From the NCBI GenBank assembly GCA_015852425.1, contig JAAAIG010000848.1, positions 1 through 16,332 of the forward strand: DNA of 16,332 bases, in the 5' to 3' direction. This DNA comes from Gryganskiella cystojenkinii (taxonomy: Eukaryota; Mortierellomycota; Mortierellomycetes; Mortierellales; Mortierellaceae). Shown one piece after another: positions 1-8,617 of this stretch. The translations under genes were made by a program, and so were the position numbers. The stretch's first letter is position 1, and each line of letters opens with the position of its first letter. Below the pieces are notes generated by a model. The model ran no database searches. It was not told the origin of the DNA and worked only from the letters and a program-made list of their open reading frames with translations.

Positions 1-18
1 AAAAAAACCAATGTTTGA

Positions 19-1126
19 GAAGCAGCAGTGATATCCGTGACGGTATACAAGCAAGAAGACAAGAAAAACGCACTCAAGGCATACCTCGGCAAGATGGAAC
101 TTAACGTGATAGAAGGGGCTGAGGCCATATAATATATCCTGTCAAAGGATCTCGGAGAATAAGAGATGTATGAGCACGAAAGGCCACTTGGAGGACTGGG
201 TTCTTCCAGTTATGGGGTCGCGGTACTGTGGACAAGGGTGCAGTGGTTGTCAATAGGTGAACTTCATTGTAGTGTCATGCATTTTATGTAGGGCTGAGCT
301 GGGTTGTCGTCACGTCAATTGTTCGAGAAGATACGTACGAGATTTGGTGGACTGCATATTTCGAGCAGCGGAGGGGAGACCTACACCGGTTATTAAAGAA
401 ACAAACGGCCGTGAGAATTCATCACACCTCGACGCAATAGAACCAAACACATTTATACGTTAAAGATTGGGAAGAGATCGAGTGTATAACGACTCTTGGC
501 ATTATCCGCGACAAGAACGTACCAAGGAGCTTGCACGCAAGCCGCAAAGATTGCCATCCACGGGCACACAGGATGAAAAAACTACACGGGGATATTGCCA
601 ACTGCTCGGACATTTCAAGTAATGGAAACCAGATATGTACCTACAGATCTGTGTCAGCTCTCCGGAATTGCGCCAGAAAACGATCATCATCTTTGGAGAT
701 ACATGGAAACAAAGCTCATAAGAGAGTGGTCAGTCAGCATAATAAGAAGCGTGAAAAGGCTGAGGAGCCACCTTTCAGCTCAGCTACCACTTGCGCGGCC
801 TGGAGAGTGATCAGGGTAGTATTGGGAGGAACGGAGAGCGTCATGGGCGACCAGCGACGAGCAAGACCACAAGAGCAAGATATGGAACAGAAAATACCAT
901 GGCGAGTTCAAAACCTCTACCACAGTTTGGCCCCGGTGGGCCTCGGCAAGGCTATCAAAAGAGCTTTCAAGGCGGTATTGCGACCTCCATGATGGACAAG
1001 GTTGTTACTGAAATCGAAGCCTTAGGAAGTACTGGAAATGCACAGTGCGAAGTCTCCGTCGACTGGGAAAAGTCTGTTGGGATCACCACCGTGAGCGAAC
1101 GTGTTCGAGGCAATACCTACCCATGA
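19..1126 (+). pseudogene. Decayed Argonaute-like gene fragment (L1, DUF1785, PAZ, L2, start of MID)
   Basis: No single frame is open, but protein-like pieces occur in the order of Argonaute domains. Positions 19-129 (frame 1) read EAAVISVTVY and ALKAYLGKM and then EGAEAI, stop at 130, YILSKDLGE, stop at 160, as in the Argonaute L1 segment. Positions 183-257 (frame 3) read TWRTGFFQLWGRG and KGAVVVN, like the DUF1785 core (W-x-G-F-x-Q..R..G...N). The same frame continues past stops at 258 and 270 with CHAFYVGLSW and DLHRLLKKQTAVRIHHTST, then a stop at 438. Frame 1 resumes at 577-660 with KNYTGILP and ETRYVPTDLCQL, resembling PAZ (Y-x-x-x-L-P, YxPxELC). Frame 2 to 1126 gives RYGTENT and MMDKVVTEIEALG, like L2 and the beginning of MID. 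No PIWI segment is seen afterwards. Family known: RNA-guided silencing protein. The relic call is inference from by-eye matching; introns could explain some but not all frame changes. Confidence 0.5.
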
Positions 1127-1637
1127 TGAGGAGTATGGAGGTAGTGATGGTTACACACCCTCAGACTTTTTTCTGGGACAATGACTCTTACTGGACATGA
1201 CAACGATCTGTGACACCGCGCGAAAAGATAGTGCTGAAATCATGCTCGGAGAAAGTAGCAGAAAGAGTATGAAGGGAAAGTTGATGTGATATGGTAAATG
1301 AAAATTGCGAGAAACAGGGGAACAAGTAAGCAAGATGGACCCTCAAAAACATAAGAGCATGCTTCTTGTCTCTTTGGCACAATCGCTTTATTACTTTGAA
1401 GGCTTGGGGCGTTGGCTACAGTACTCGTGTCCTTGTACGGATAGAGGCTGGTTCCGTATCGGTCTAGAAATGAGCATATAAGGATTAACCAACTTGTTCT
1501 CTCAATAAAGAAACACACGGATAGAGCAATAAAAAAAACTGGCTGGTTCCATTTCAGTCCAGAATGGCGCAATGGGAAATAGTGAACCATAAATTGCCTT
1601 CCAATTTAATTCAAACATAGTCTCCATCCTCCCTACA
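1127..1637. other. Intergenic stretch, promoter side of the hydrolase
   Basis: No convincing coding sequence on either strand; the short ORFs present are unlike proteins. A TATA-like ATATAAGG lies at 1476-1483, about 155 bases before the hydrolase ATG, and may belong to its promoter. No Argonaute PIWI remnant could be recognised here. Confidence 0.4.
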
Positions 1638-2531
1638 ATGACTCGGTCTGACGTCTCTTTCCCAAGTGAAAATCTCAAGATTGCTGCCCACCTCTATGTC
1701 CCGGACACGTACCAAGCCGGCCATAAGCTCCCAGCGGTCGTGGTTGTTCACCCCTTTGGTGGTGTAAAAGAGCAGACTGCGGGTCTCTATGCCAAGCATC
1801 TCGCCAAGCAAGGTTTCGTGACCTTACCTTTTGACCGTCGCTACCAAGGCGCGAGCGAAGGCACTCCCAGACAGCAGGAGGATCCCTTTGGAGCTGCCGA
1901 GGATATCAAGTCGGCCGTGACTTTCCTCTCTCTTCAAGAGCAAGTCGATACAAAGCGCATTGGCATCCTCGGTATCTGTGCAGGAGGAGGGTACGTTCTC
2001 TTTGGTGCTTCGACGGATCACCGAATCAAGGCTGTTGCGACTATCAGTGGCGTGGATCTTGGCGCGTTTATCCGCACGATCCCTAAACCTACTTTGGACG
2101 GAATCCTCGATGACGCGGGCCATGCCAGAACCCAGTATGCAAAATCCGGACAAGTCAAGTATCTCCCCATCGTGCCTCAGCCGAACGAGATCACGGACCA
2201 AACCACGAACTTGATGGCCGAGGGATCAGACTATTATTTGACATCTCGCGGAAGTCACCCAAACTCGATTAACCGTACCACCGTGTGGAGCTACGACCGA
2301 CTAGCAGTCTACGATTCATTCGTGAGTTTGGAGCAGATCTCACCCAGACCGGTTTTGCTTATTGCAGGATCCAAGGCGGATACGTTGTTGTACAGCCAGA
2401 AAGCCTTTAAACTCGCAAAGGAGCCCAAGGAGCTTTATATCGTTGATGGATCTACCCATATCGACCTGTATGATCATCATGCGCCAAAGGCTTATCCAAA
2501 GTTGACCGAGTTCTTCAAGCAGAAGTTGTAA
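1638..2531 (+). CDS. Alpha/beta hydrolase, dienelactone-hydrolase-like (COG1073/YcjY type), Cys nucleophile
   Basis: Intact intronless ORF of 297 residues starting at the first ATG after an AT-rich leader (CTACAATGA). The alpha/beta-hydrolase plan is clear: strand plus oxyanion-loop segment AVVVVHPFGGVKEQTAGLYA (33-52), nucleophile elbow GICAGGG (112-118) with Cys114 in the nucleophile place, candidate acid Asp248 in AGSKAD, and catalytic His274 in DGSTHIDLYD. The overall pattern (TRxDVSFPS start, HPFGGVKEQTAGLYAK, LGICAGGGY, DHRIKAVATIS) is that of small cytosolic hydrolases common in bacteria and also found in fungi; Cys at the elbow is usual for that subgroup. No signal peptide or membrane segment is visible, so it is probably cytosolic. 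The substrate cannot be named; thioester, ester or lactone hydrolysis is likely from the fold. Lack of introns and a bacterial-type pattern are compatible with ancient transfer, but that is inference. Confidence 0.85.
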   Translation: MTRSDVSFPSENLKIAAHLYVPDTYQAGHKLPAVVVVHPFGGVKEQTAGLYAKHLAKQGFVTLPFDRRYQGASEGTPRQQEDPFGAAEDIKSAVTFLSLQEQVDTKRIGILGICAGGGYVLFGASTDHRIKAVATISGVDLGAFIRTIPKPTLDGILDDAGHARTQYAKSGQVKYLPIVPQPNEITDQTTNLMAEGSDYYLTSRGSHPNSINRTTVWSYDRLAVYDSFVSLEQISPRPVLLIAGSKADTLLYSQKAFKLAKEPKELYIVDGSTHIDLYDHHAPKAYPKLTEFFKQKL

Positions 2532-2570
2532 ATGGCCCCTTCTTCCTTCCTTTCCCTTCAATAGTGCTCT

Positions 2571-2576
2571 AATAAA
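2571..2576 (+). terminator. Poly(A) signal AATAAA of the hydrolase gene
   Basis: A canonical AATAAA lies 40 bases after the hydrolase stop codon, preceded by a pyrimidine-rich 3' UTR. Spacing is normal for a fungal cleavage and polyadenylation site. Confidence 0.55.
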
Positions 2577-2607
2577 GTAGATGCAAAATATGAGGTACTT
2601 GATCTTA

Positions 2608-2907
2608 TTATCCGCGGACCATGAAAGTAAATCTGTTATATTCATCACTGCCTTCCCCATTTTGCAATCTTTGAACGACACGCGTTCCAGATGCTTGCTC
2701 GTCCGTATTCCTCGATACTTGATATTGTATGAACCAATCGGCCACGATATCCGCAATGCCCTTGTTTGTTTGACATAATTCTTAATCTTGTCTGCAAAGT
2801 TTAGCCAGCGCCATCCCATAACAGAAATCGACCATAGGACAGCACCATAACTCTTCTGGGGCCGAACCGTTGGTTCCAAATTTTTTGTCATCGATTCGCG
2901 TCGCTGA
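2608..2907 (-). pseudogene. Protein-like fragment with an internal stop, family not recognised
   Basis: On the minus strand one frame is bounded by TGA (2908-2910) and tandem TAA TAA (2605-2610). It gives about 99 codons with a single TAA at 2782-2784. The upstream part contains GTNGSAPEELW and MVDFCYGMALAKLCRQD; after the stop come ELCQTNKGIADIVADWFIQY and SRNTDEQASGTRVVQRLQ. The text is rich in ordered, amphipathic protein-like sequence on both sides of the stop, and the reading frame is the same, which suggests a gene remnant with one nonsense change rather than chance. No start codon, splice-site set or domain could be assigned. A 183-residue ORF in another minus-strand frame overlaps but looks less protein-like and runs antisense into the hydrolase. 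Confidence 0.4.
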
Positions 2908-2955
2908 TCAACTCCGTTTCACTGTGAGATCGGCCTTTTGGCCAGGCAAAAAAAA

Positions 2956-2982
2956 GGCAGAGTAGCTCAAGAGAGAGCTGCC
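2956..2982. repeat. Inverted repeat downstream of the tRNA gene
   Basis: AGCTC (2964-2968) pairs with GAGCT (2975-2979), and GGC (2956-2958) with GCC (2980-2982) around a small bulge, forming a hairpin just beyond the tRNA Pol III stop. Its role, if any, is unknown. Confidence 0.4.
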
Positions 2983-2985
2983 TAT

Positions 2986-2991
2986 AAAAAA
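2986..2991 (-). terminator. RNA polymerase III terminator (T6) of tRNA-Leu
   Basis: A run of six A on the plus strand is T6 on the tRNA strand, beginning 10 bases after the discriminator base at 3001. Runs of five or more T terminate Pol III transcription in fungi. Confidence 0.75.
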
Positions 2992-3000
2992 GAAATCGAG

Positions 3001-3083
3001 TGAAGAGAGTGGGATTTGAACCCACGCCTACGAATAGACCGCGGCCTTAACGCGGCGCCTTAGACCAACTCGGCCATCTCTCC
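3001..3083 (-). tRNA. tRNA-Leu, anticodon AAG
   Basis: Read on the minus strand the gene folds as a class II tRNA. The acceptor stem is GGAGAGA with TCTCTTC (one G-T pair) and the discriminator is A at 3001, as expected for leucine. The D arm lies in TGGCCGAGTTGG, which is also the A box. The anticodon stem is CCGCG/CGCGG with loop TTAAGGC, giving anticodon AAG (reads CTT, and CTC after inosine modification). A variable arm of about 13 bases follows. The T arm is GTGGG TTCAAAT CCCAC, which includes the B box. There is no intron. CCA is not encoded, as is normal in eukaryotic nuclear genes. Confidence 0.95.
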
Positions 3084-3139
3084 ATTTGATTCTGAAAATT
3101 TGTTTTTTGAGACATAAATGAATGTGATTTCAGTAACAC

Positions 3140-3166
3140 TTAAGGGTATATTCTATTAAGGGTATA
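3140..3166. repeat. Direct repeat of TTAAGGGTATA, two copies
   Basis: Identical 11-base units at 3140-3150 and 3156-3166 lie about 57 bases upstream of the tRNA-Leu 5' end. They could be chance, a regulatory element, or debris of an insertion beside a tRNA gene. Confidence 0.5.
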
Positions 3167-3198
3167 CTGGTACCCGACCGCCATTCTGGGTGAGGTTA

Positions 3199-3221
3199 TT
3201 TTTTTTTTTTTTTTTTTTTTT
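3199..3221. repeat. Homopolymer T23
   Basis: Twenty-three consecutive T on the plus strand, between the tRNA gene and the gene-poor region. Confidence 0.9.
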
Positions 3222-4724
3222 GACTGGGCAGTTTCCTTTGTCCTGTTCAGCGCTCGGCGCTGCAGGAGTGGAAGGAGGTTTGTGAACGGAAATGACTCTC
3301 ACTCTCTTGTTTAGTTGTTCTTTATGCGCATGAATAGAGCCAAACGGCGCGAGGCGTACCAAGCCGAGTGCTTCTGGAGTGTTTTTTTTAAAAAAAAATA
3401 AGAACAGAAACACGAGAAAGAAAATAACCCGGCGTGTCCTCCTCGACTGTGAGGCTGCAGCATTTTCTCTTTTAGTTTTACTGCCAATCTTCATCAAAAG
3501 CAGTTGCGGTGAAGGGAACAATTCTGATGCAATCGATTCATGATTTTTTGATTGATATTAAAGAAAGATATTATTGTTATTAGGTAAAGGTAATTTTTTG
3601 GTAGTGGGGAGGAGAAAGACAAGTAGACAAGGCGAGGGGGGAAAAAAAATTATGCAATGTGCCCAAACGTATATCCCAGTCAACAATGTACCTATTGAGT
3701 TTTACAGAAAGCACAGGAAAAGGTTAGTGATAGTTGCTTCGTCAAAAAACCAAAGACGAAGGGAGGATGGGAGGGATGGTCGCAGAAAGAAATAATATTC
3801 TGAGCAACCATGACGCGTGGCAAGGTGAGGATGACAAAGAAAGACGGTTGACAGAAGTGAGAGCATTTTTTTTTTTTGCACAGGAATGTGTCACAAAGGA
3901 TAGAAAGATAAAAAGAAGGTAAGGGGGGGAGACAGAAGTGGAGGAGAGGGGGGGGAATAGTGTACGGTTGTACGTTTTGACGACGAAAGAGTGGGTGGGG
4001 GCGCGAAACATAGGTCCCTGCTCTGACTGCGGTCGGCTGTCCCATCCTGGTCATGACGTCTTGACTTTTCCTTAGCTTCCTGTGTTTTCCTTGTGAGAGT
4101 CGAGTCGAGTCGGAGGGTGAAGGTCGAGAGGTGTCACGAAGAAAAGAAAAAAAACTGGGCGGACCCTGTCGAACCGTGTCCAAGTCGACATCCAACGCTA
4201 AAAAAGTTGCCGAACCCGTAAACACAAAAGCAAACACAAGGCGAGAGCGGACACTGAACACAAAAAGGCACGATCCATTGCTTAAAAAACGTGTGTCATA
4301 TGCTCACTTCTTTTGCTGACCGATGATGTGAGAAACCAAAGTTGAAAAAAAAAATCGTCGTGTGACAGTGACTCTCAACGCACACCGCTGGTGGAGGAGA
4401 GGACGACAGAAAGAAAGAAAAAGACGCAAGCGGCCCCTCCACTCAAAAATCCTTTTTATGTTCGGTGCTCGGTGCATCGGTTGAACAAAAGAAACATGGC
4501 AAAAGAGCCAACGAAACAAACAAACCAAGGTTGCAGGAATAGATTGAAAGGGCCTGGAATGACATTGAATGACATTGAAGGGGCGGAACAAGGGGTGGAA
4601 AAAAATTAAAAAATAATAATCTGCTTACCGGTTTCAGGTGGTCATTTGGTTGGTTTTTTTTGTGTGGTTGTTGGACGCGCGATGACTGGTCGAAAACAAG
4701 ACAAGCGATCAAAGCTCGTGTTCT
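3222..4724. other. Gene-poor stretch between tRNA-Leu and the Ala-rich gene
   Basis: No ORF with protein-like composition was found on either strand; those present are purine- or pyrimidine-driven. Visible elements are a T8A9 tract at 3382-3398, a GAGTC triplet repeat at 4097-4111, and a tandem ATGACATTGA pair near 4559-4578. The last part (about 4600-4724) should be the 3' UTR of the minus-strand Ala-rich gene. A GTAAGC donor-like site on the minus strand sits near 4622-4628, but no acceptor partner is obvious. Confidence 0.45.
3382..3398. repeat. T8A9 self-complementary tract
   Basis: Eight T followed directly by nine A. Similar junctions occur at 7195-7216 and 11668-11682. Confidence 0.8.
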
Positions 4725-5747
4725 TTAGTGGGCAGCAACGGCAACAGGGGCGGCCTCAACGGCAGGGACTGCGGCCTCGGGCTTGTTCTCAGCCTCGGGC
4801 TCAGCAGCAGCAACAGCGGGGGTCTCCTCATCCTTGGCGGGAGCAGGGGGAGCAGCAGCCTCGACCTCAGTGGACTCGGCAACGGTAGCTGGGGTAGCAG
4901 CGGCCTCCTTCTCCTTCTTCTCCTTCTTGCTCTTGAAGAATCCAAGGGAGAGACGCTTGCTGATCTTGGAGGTCAAGGGGGAAGAGGTCTTCTCAGCCTT
5001 CTCAACAGCGACGGGTGCAGAAGGGAGGTCAGCAGCAGGCTTCTCCTCGGCAGAGGGAACAGCGGGGGCCTCAGTCTCGGCTTCAACAGCGGGCTTTTCC
5101 TCCTCAGCAGCGGCAGGAGCGGGAGTCTCCTCGACAGCGGCGGCAACCTCGGGCTCAGTAGCAGCAACCTCGGTAGCGGGAGCGGGGGTCTCCTCAACGG
5201 CAGCAGGGGTCTCCTCAACAGCGGCGGGGGCTTCCTCTGCGACAGGCTCAGGAGCAGCGGGCTTCTCAGCTGCGGGAATGGCGGGGACAGCCTTCTCGGT
5301 CTTGGGCTTCTTATCCGTGAGCTTCTTGATGTTGCTGGTCAACTTGGAGATCCAGGACTTCTTCTTATCGGCCTTGGATGTAGCAGGGGCAGCAACGGCG
5401 GGAGTCTCAGCGGCAGGAGTAGCAACTACCTCCGTCGTGGTCTCCTCAACAACAACAACGGGGACACCCTCAGCCTCAGCCTCAGCAACGACAGCCGCAA
5501 CCTCAGCTTCAGCGGGGGTCTCGGCCACGACGGGAGTGCCGTCAGCATGTTCCACGGGGTTCTCAGATGGCTCGACTGCGGTCGAGAATGTAGGCTCGGC
5601 CTCAGCAGCAGCAGGGGTTTCCTCAACGACGGCTGGGGCAGCGGGAGTCTCCTCCTTGGCGACCTCAGGGGCAGGGGTAGCCTCAACGGTCTCGGCGGCA
5701 GGAGCAACGACTTCGGGGGTAGCGACGGGAGTGGTGGTATCGGTCAT
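4725..5747 (-). CDS. Disordered Ala/Glu/Pro-rich protein with two basic modules
   Basis: Single-exon gene of 340 residues. The start is placed at the ATG for MTDTTTPVATPEVV (5747); an in-frame upstream ATG at 5816 would add 23 hydrophobic residues encoded by CT-rich leader sequence and is unlikely. The protein is almost wholly low-complexity A/E/P/V, with the hexamer-like unit (K/V/D)EETPA recurring at about residues 31, 41, 178, 184, 205 and 307. Two basic islands interrupt it: KADKKKSWISKLTSNIKKLT (about 125-144) and SPLTSKISKRLSLGFFKSKK (about 256-275, then a K/E run). KRLS fits an R-x-x-S-like or PKA-type phosphosite. No signal peptide or membrane span is seen. Biased codons (GCC, GTC, GAG, AAG) and the CT-rich leader suggest strong expression. 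The family is not recognised; membrane or cytoskeleton association of the basic modules is only a guess. Confidence 0.8.
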   Translation of the reverse strand: MTDTTTPVATPEVVAPAAETVEATPAPEVAKEETPAAPAVVEETPAAAEAEPTFSTAVEPSENPVEHADGTPVVAETPAEAEVAAVVAEAEAEGVPVVVVEETTTEVVATPAAETPAVAAPATSKADKKKSWISKLTSNIKKLTDKKPKTEKAVPAIPAAEKPAAPEPVAEEAPAAVEETPAAVEETPAPATEVAATEPEVAAAVEETPAPAAAEEEKPAVEAETEAPAVPSAEEKPAADLPSAPVAVEKAEKTSSPLTSKISKRLSLGFFKSKKEKKEKEAAATPATVAESTEVEAAAPPAPAKDEETPAVAAAEPEAENKPEAAVPAVEAAPVAVAAH

Positions 5748-5830
5748 GATTGTTGAAGACAGGAAGGAGGATGTTATGCGATGTGGAGAGAGACAGCGAG
5801 AAAAAAAAAACAACAAAGGAGGAAGTTAAA

Positions 5831-5928
5831 ATGCGATAAGAGAAGAAAGAAAGAGAAAAGAGAAGAAAAGAAAAGGAGAGAAAGAAGAAGAGGAGGCCGA
5901 CAGTTGGAGAAGGAGAGGGGCAGAGGGA
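5831..5928 (-). promoter_or_regulatory. CT-rich core promoter or leader of the Ala-rich gene
   Basis: The plus strand is almost pure purine here (AG and AAG runs), so the coding strand is a long CT tract about 85-180 bases before the ATG. CT-rich tracts beside transcription starts are typical of strongly expressed fungal genes. No TATA box was confirmed. Confidence 0.5.
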
Positions 5929-6870
5929 CGATCATGGATTCGCTAATTTTTTTGTTTATTTTATTGTATTGTGTTGTTTTGTTGCATGGCTGACCTCCCA
6001 AGCAGGGGAGTTTTTCAACAATAATGAATAAAAAAAGAACCCTCGCATTGCCAATAAGTCGGACCCCTCTCGGAGCATGGCCACTAAACGACCACCAACG
6101 GTGCTAAAAGAGCTGACCTTCAGCCAGTCTCCGCTTGTGAGCTCATCTGTATTTTTCTTTTTGTCTATTGACTCGAGCGAGAGCCTTGGGCCTTTTGCTC
6201 ATACTCTTGCAGTAAAAGTGGTCGCGGTTTGGTTTTTTTTGTTTTGTTGTTGGTTCGGTCCCCTCTTTTTTTTCTCCTGTTTGGACGCCCCCGGGACTAA
6301 CAAACACGACATTATGAGAGCATGCTGCAAGATATAAAAAAAAAAATCAAGCACTTACCCAACAACCACCATTCTTATAACCTATGCAATGCACAGTGGT
6401 GAATCATTCACTGTATGTGGAGGACTATTCTCTTCACATTGTTCGTTCCCGCTCTTTGTAAAGGAGGCAAAGTTTTTTTTGCGCGTTCGGATTAATATTG
6501 TGGTGGTTGCTCTTGCACTGACCTTTTTTTGAACTCTTTTTTTTTTTTGTCTTGAACTCGCGGGTCGCCGAGCTGGCTTTGAACTCTGTTCCTGGCTGAC
6601 ACTCGAAAGGAGGGAACTGAAAAAAATGACAAGAAAACTCTTTTTTTTTGGTCAAGACCACATAGTCTAAGGAGAGTTTCGTTTCTATAGAGTGGCCGAT
6701 AGGGCATCCATTCCACTTTGGCTTGGGTCTAGTCGCAGCCTTACGAATACCTAACCAACAAACCCATGAGCCCTTCCATCGCAAATCGATCATCCCTGCC
6801 AATTGAAAAGAAACCCCATTTTCATGTTTTTAATGGGTACGGAGTAGTTTTCCCTCAAGAAAACCCTTGT

Positions 6871-6915
6871 CAACGAGGTCTCGTGGATTGTGGAACATCT
6901 TGAAGGACCTCGTTG
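6871..6915. repeat. 10-base inverted repeat with 25-base loop
   Basis: CAACGAGGTC at 6871-6880 is the exact reverse complement of GACCTCGTTG at 6906-6915. Confidence 0.7.
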
Positions 6916-7194
6916 TCTCCTGTCCCCTGTTCCAAAAGTCATGTTCCTATCTTCTCTTTACACACTCACCCACCCAGCTTTTCACTCGCCGTTTCTGTCT
7001 CCTTTCACTCCCTTTACATGCGGGGTTGGGTCCCCTCTCTTCCTCCCAACCTCAGGTCCCTTCCCCCCTCCCCATTCTTTCTTTACATGGGATCGCCTCC
7101 TGGTTCCAATTCCCGATAGCCGGGGTCCTATCTCCATCTCTCCTATAATTTATTTTTCCATGTTCGAGGGCTGTTCCTTGCGTGTTGCTGCGAC

Positions 7195-7216
7195 TTCTTT
7201 TTTTTAAAAAAAAGAA
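7195..7216. repeat. Perfect 22-base palindrome TTC-T8-A8-GAA
   Basis: TTC followed by eight T, eight A and GAA, perfectly self-complementary. It lies at the downstream edge of the CT-rich stretch. Confidence 0.8.
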
Positions 7217-7521
7217 AAGAAATTGGGCAATAACGTGTAAACAATGAACAATAAAAATGTGTCACAGAACGAAGACGCCATGCAAAAAAAAACAAGGAAA
7301 AGTCTGGTGACCTCCATTCACGATTGGTTCACGGGTGTTGTGCGATCCTTTAGAAAAGTCCCCGATAACACTTTTTTTCGTATATCCAACAACCACTGTC
7401 TGCGTTACCACCCTCTCTCCCTTTGGTCTCTCAACCAACAACCTCAACCTCAACCACCCAAGACCGCAGTTTGGTTATCTCCATCTTGTCTTGTGTAGGT
7501 GTTTGTGTCATTTCTGGACAC

Positions 7522-7539
7522 AAAAAAAAAAAAAAAAAA
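7522..7539. repeat. Homopolymer A18
   Basis: Eighteen consecutive A on the plus strand in intergenic DNA. Confidence 0.9.
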
Positions 7540-8597
7540 GTATCAAACCCTAATTGATTTAAGCAAATCTGAAAGAGTTCCCTGTTCTCTACAGACAGTA
7601 TTCCATCTGGAATAGGGGAACTTCCCTGCCACAAGCCGATAATCGACTTTGTTCAAACTAAAAGACAAACAAACACACACGAAAAAACAAACGTAATTTT
7701 TTACTTCTCTTTGCTTACTAATTCATTGGCCATGGAGGTCAACCTCCCATTCCAACTAACGAGGAACAACCGATCATGTTCCTCCCCTTGATCTCACCCT
7801 CTCCCTTTCCCCGTCTCTCTTAGCCAGTACCCACTGCCCGATAGAACCCCATGGACACCAGTTTGTCTTAAAGAAAGGCGAACAACCAGCGGACCTTTTC
7901 TTTTATCAATGCTGTAAGACCTGTGTCATGCTCGCTTTCTATCGTCTCTGAATTTTTCCTTGCTTTGCTTTTTTTTTTTGCTCTCATTACCCGCTCACTC
8001 CAAGCACTATTATATATCCGCAGTTATTAATACCAGCAGAGTATGGAAGGGATTTGAGGAACGATGTTTCCAGCATACGAACTTGACAGGTTTCACTGAT
8101 CTCTGCAGTTGCTTTGGAAAAGAAAAGTGCACGAGAACTTGAAAGGAAGAAACTGACATTCAAGTTTTGCGTGGAAGCTGGGTATCGCATGCTTATTGCA
8201 CAGATTTTTTTTAATTTTATTGCTGGACACCCTCTTGCTTGCTGGTGACACAGTGATAAATAAAACAACCAAGAAAAAAAAGGAGAGCAGATGAATGGGC
8301 CGTAAAAGATCTGGTGACCTTGGCAAGATGGAAGGTCCAGTTTCTACTATATCGAGCTGCAACAGTGAAAGGGAGAGAGCAACGATGTGAGCTATTGGGG
8401 GTAAAGAGTGGAGATGGGGTGTAGGTAGATCTTCAAAATAAATGACATTGAGCAGCTCACCTCTTCTATTACCGTATTGTCTGGTGCTTGGTGTTACATT
8501 CGTATTTTTAAATGAATTTCGTTTTTAGATATCAAAACCAGCGAGGAGAGCAACAGCTGAAATCAAATTCTAAGGCCTGGACTTGAAAATTGGTGGC

Positions 8598-8617
8598 AAA
8601 AAAAAAAAAAAAAAAAA
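8598..8617. repeat. Homopolymer A20
   Basis: Twenty consecutive A on the plus strand, about 360 bases before the proposed start of the RRP1-tail-like gene. Confidence 0.9.

Noticed and set aside
2340..2891. 183-codon minus-strand ORF overlapping the end of the hydrolase
   Set aside because: It runs antisense into an intact conserved gene and looks less protein-like than the neighbouring frame annotated as a pseudogene.
3692..4261. 189-codon minus-strand ORF
   Set aside because: Composition follows the purine-rich plus strand; no domain, repeat pattern or start context supports it.
4320..4345. C-box-like GATGATG motif, possible C/D snoRNA
   Set aside because: No terminal stem and no properly spaced D box or guide could be identified.
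4709..5218. Minus-strand Arg/Leu/Pro-rich ORFs overlapping the Ala-rich gene
   Set aside because: They are frame shadows of the same low-complexity sequence, with no independent start context.
4728..5829. Two long plus-strand ORFs (342 and 348 codons) opposite the Ala-rich gene
   Set aside because: They are antisense shadows: a coding strand made of GCN, GAG, CCN and GTN codons leaves the complementary frames free of stops. Their Ser/Gly- or Ala/Ser-only text has no protein features beyond the shadow.
6077..6337. 86-codon plus-strand ORF with a hydrophobic C-terminal half
   Set aside because: Hydrophobicity comes from poly-T runs encoding Phe; there is no promoter, splice or homology support.
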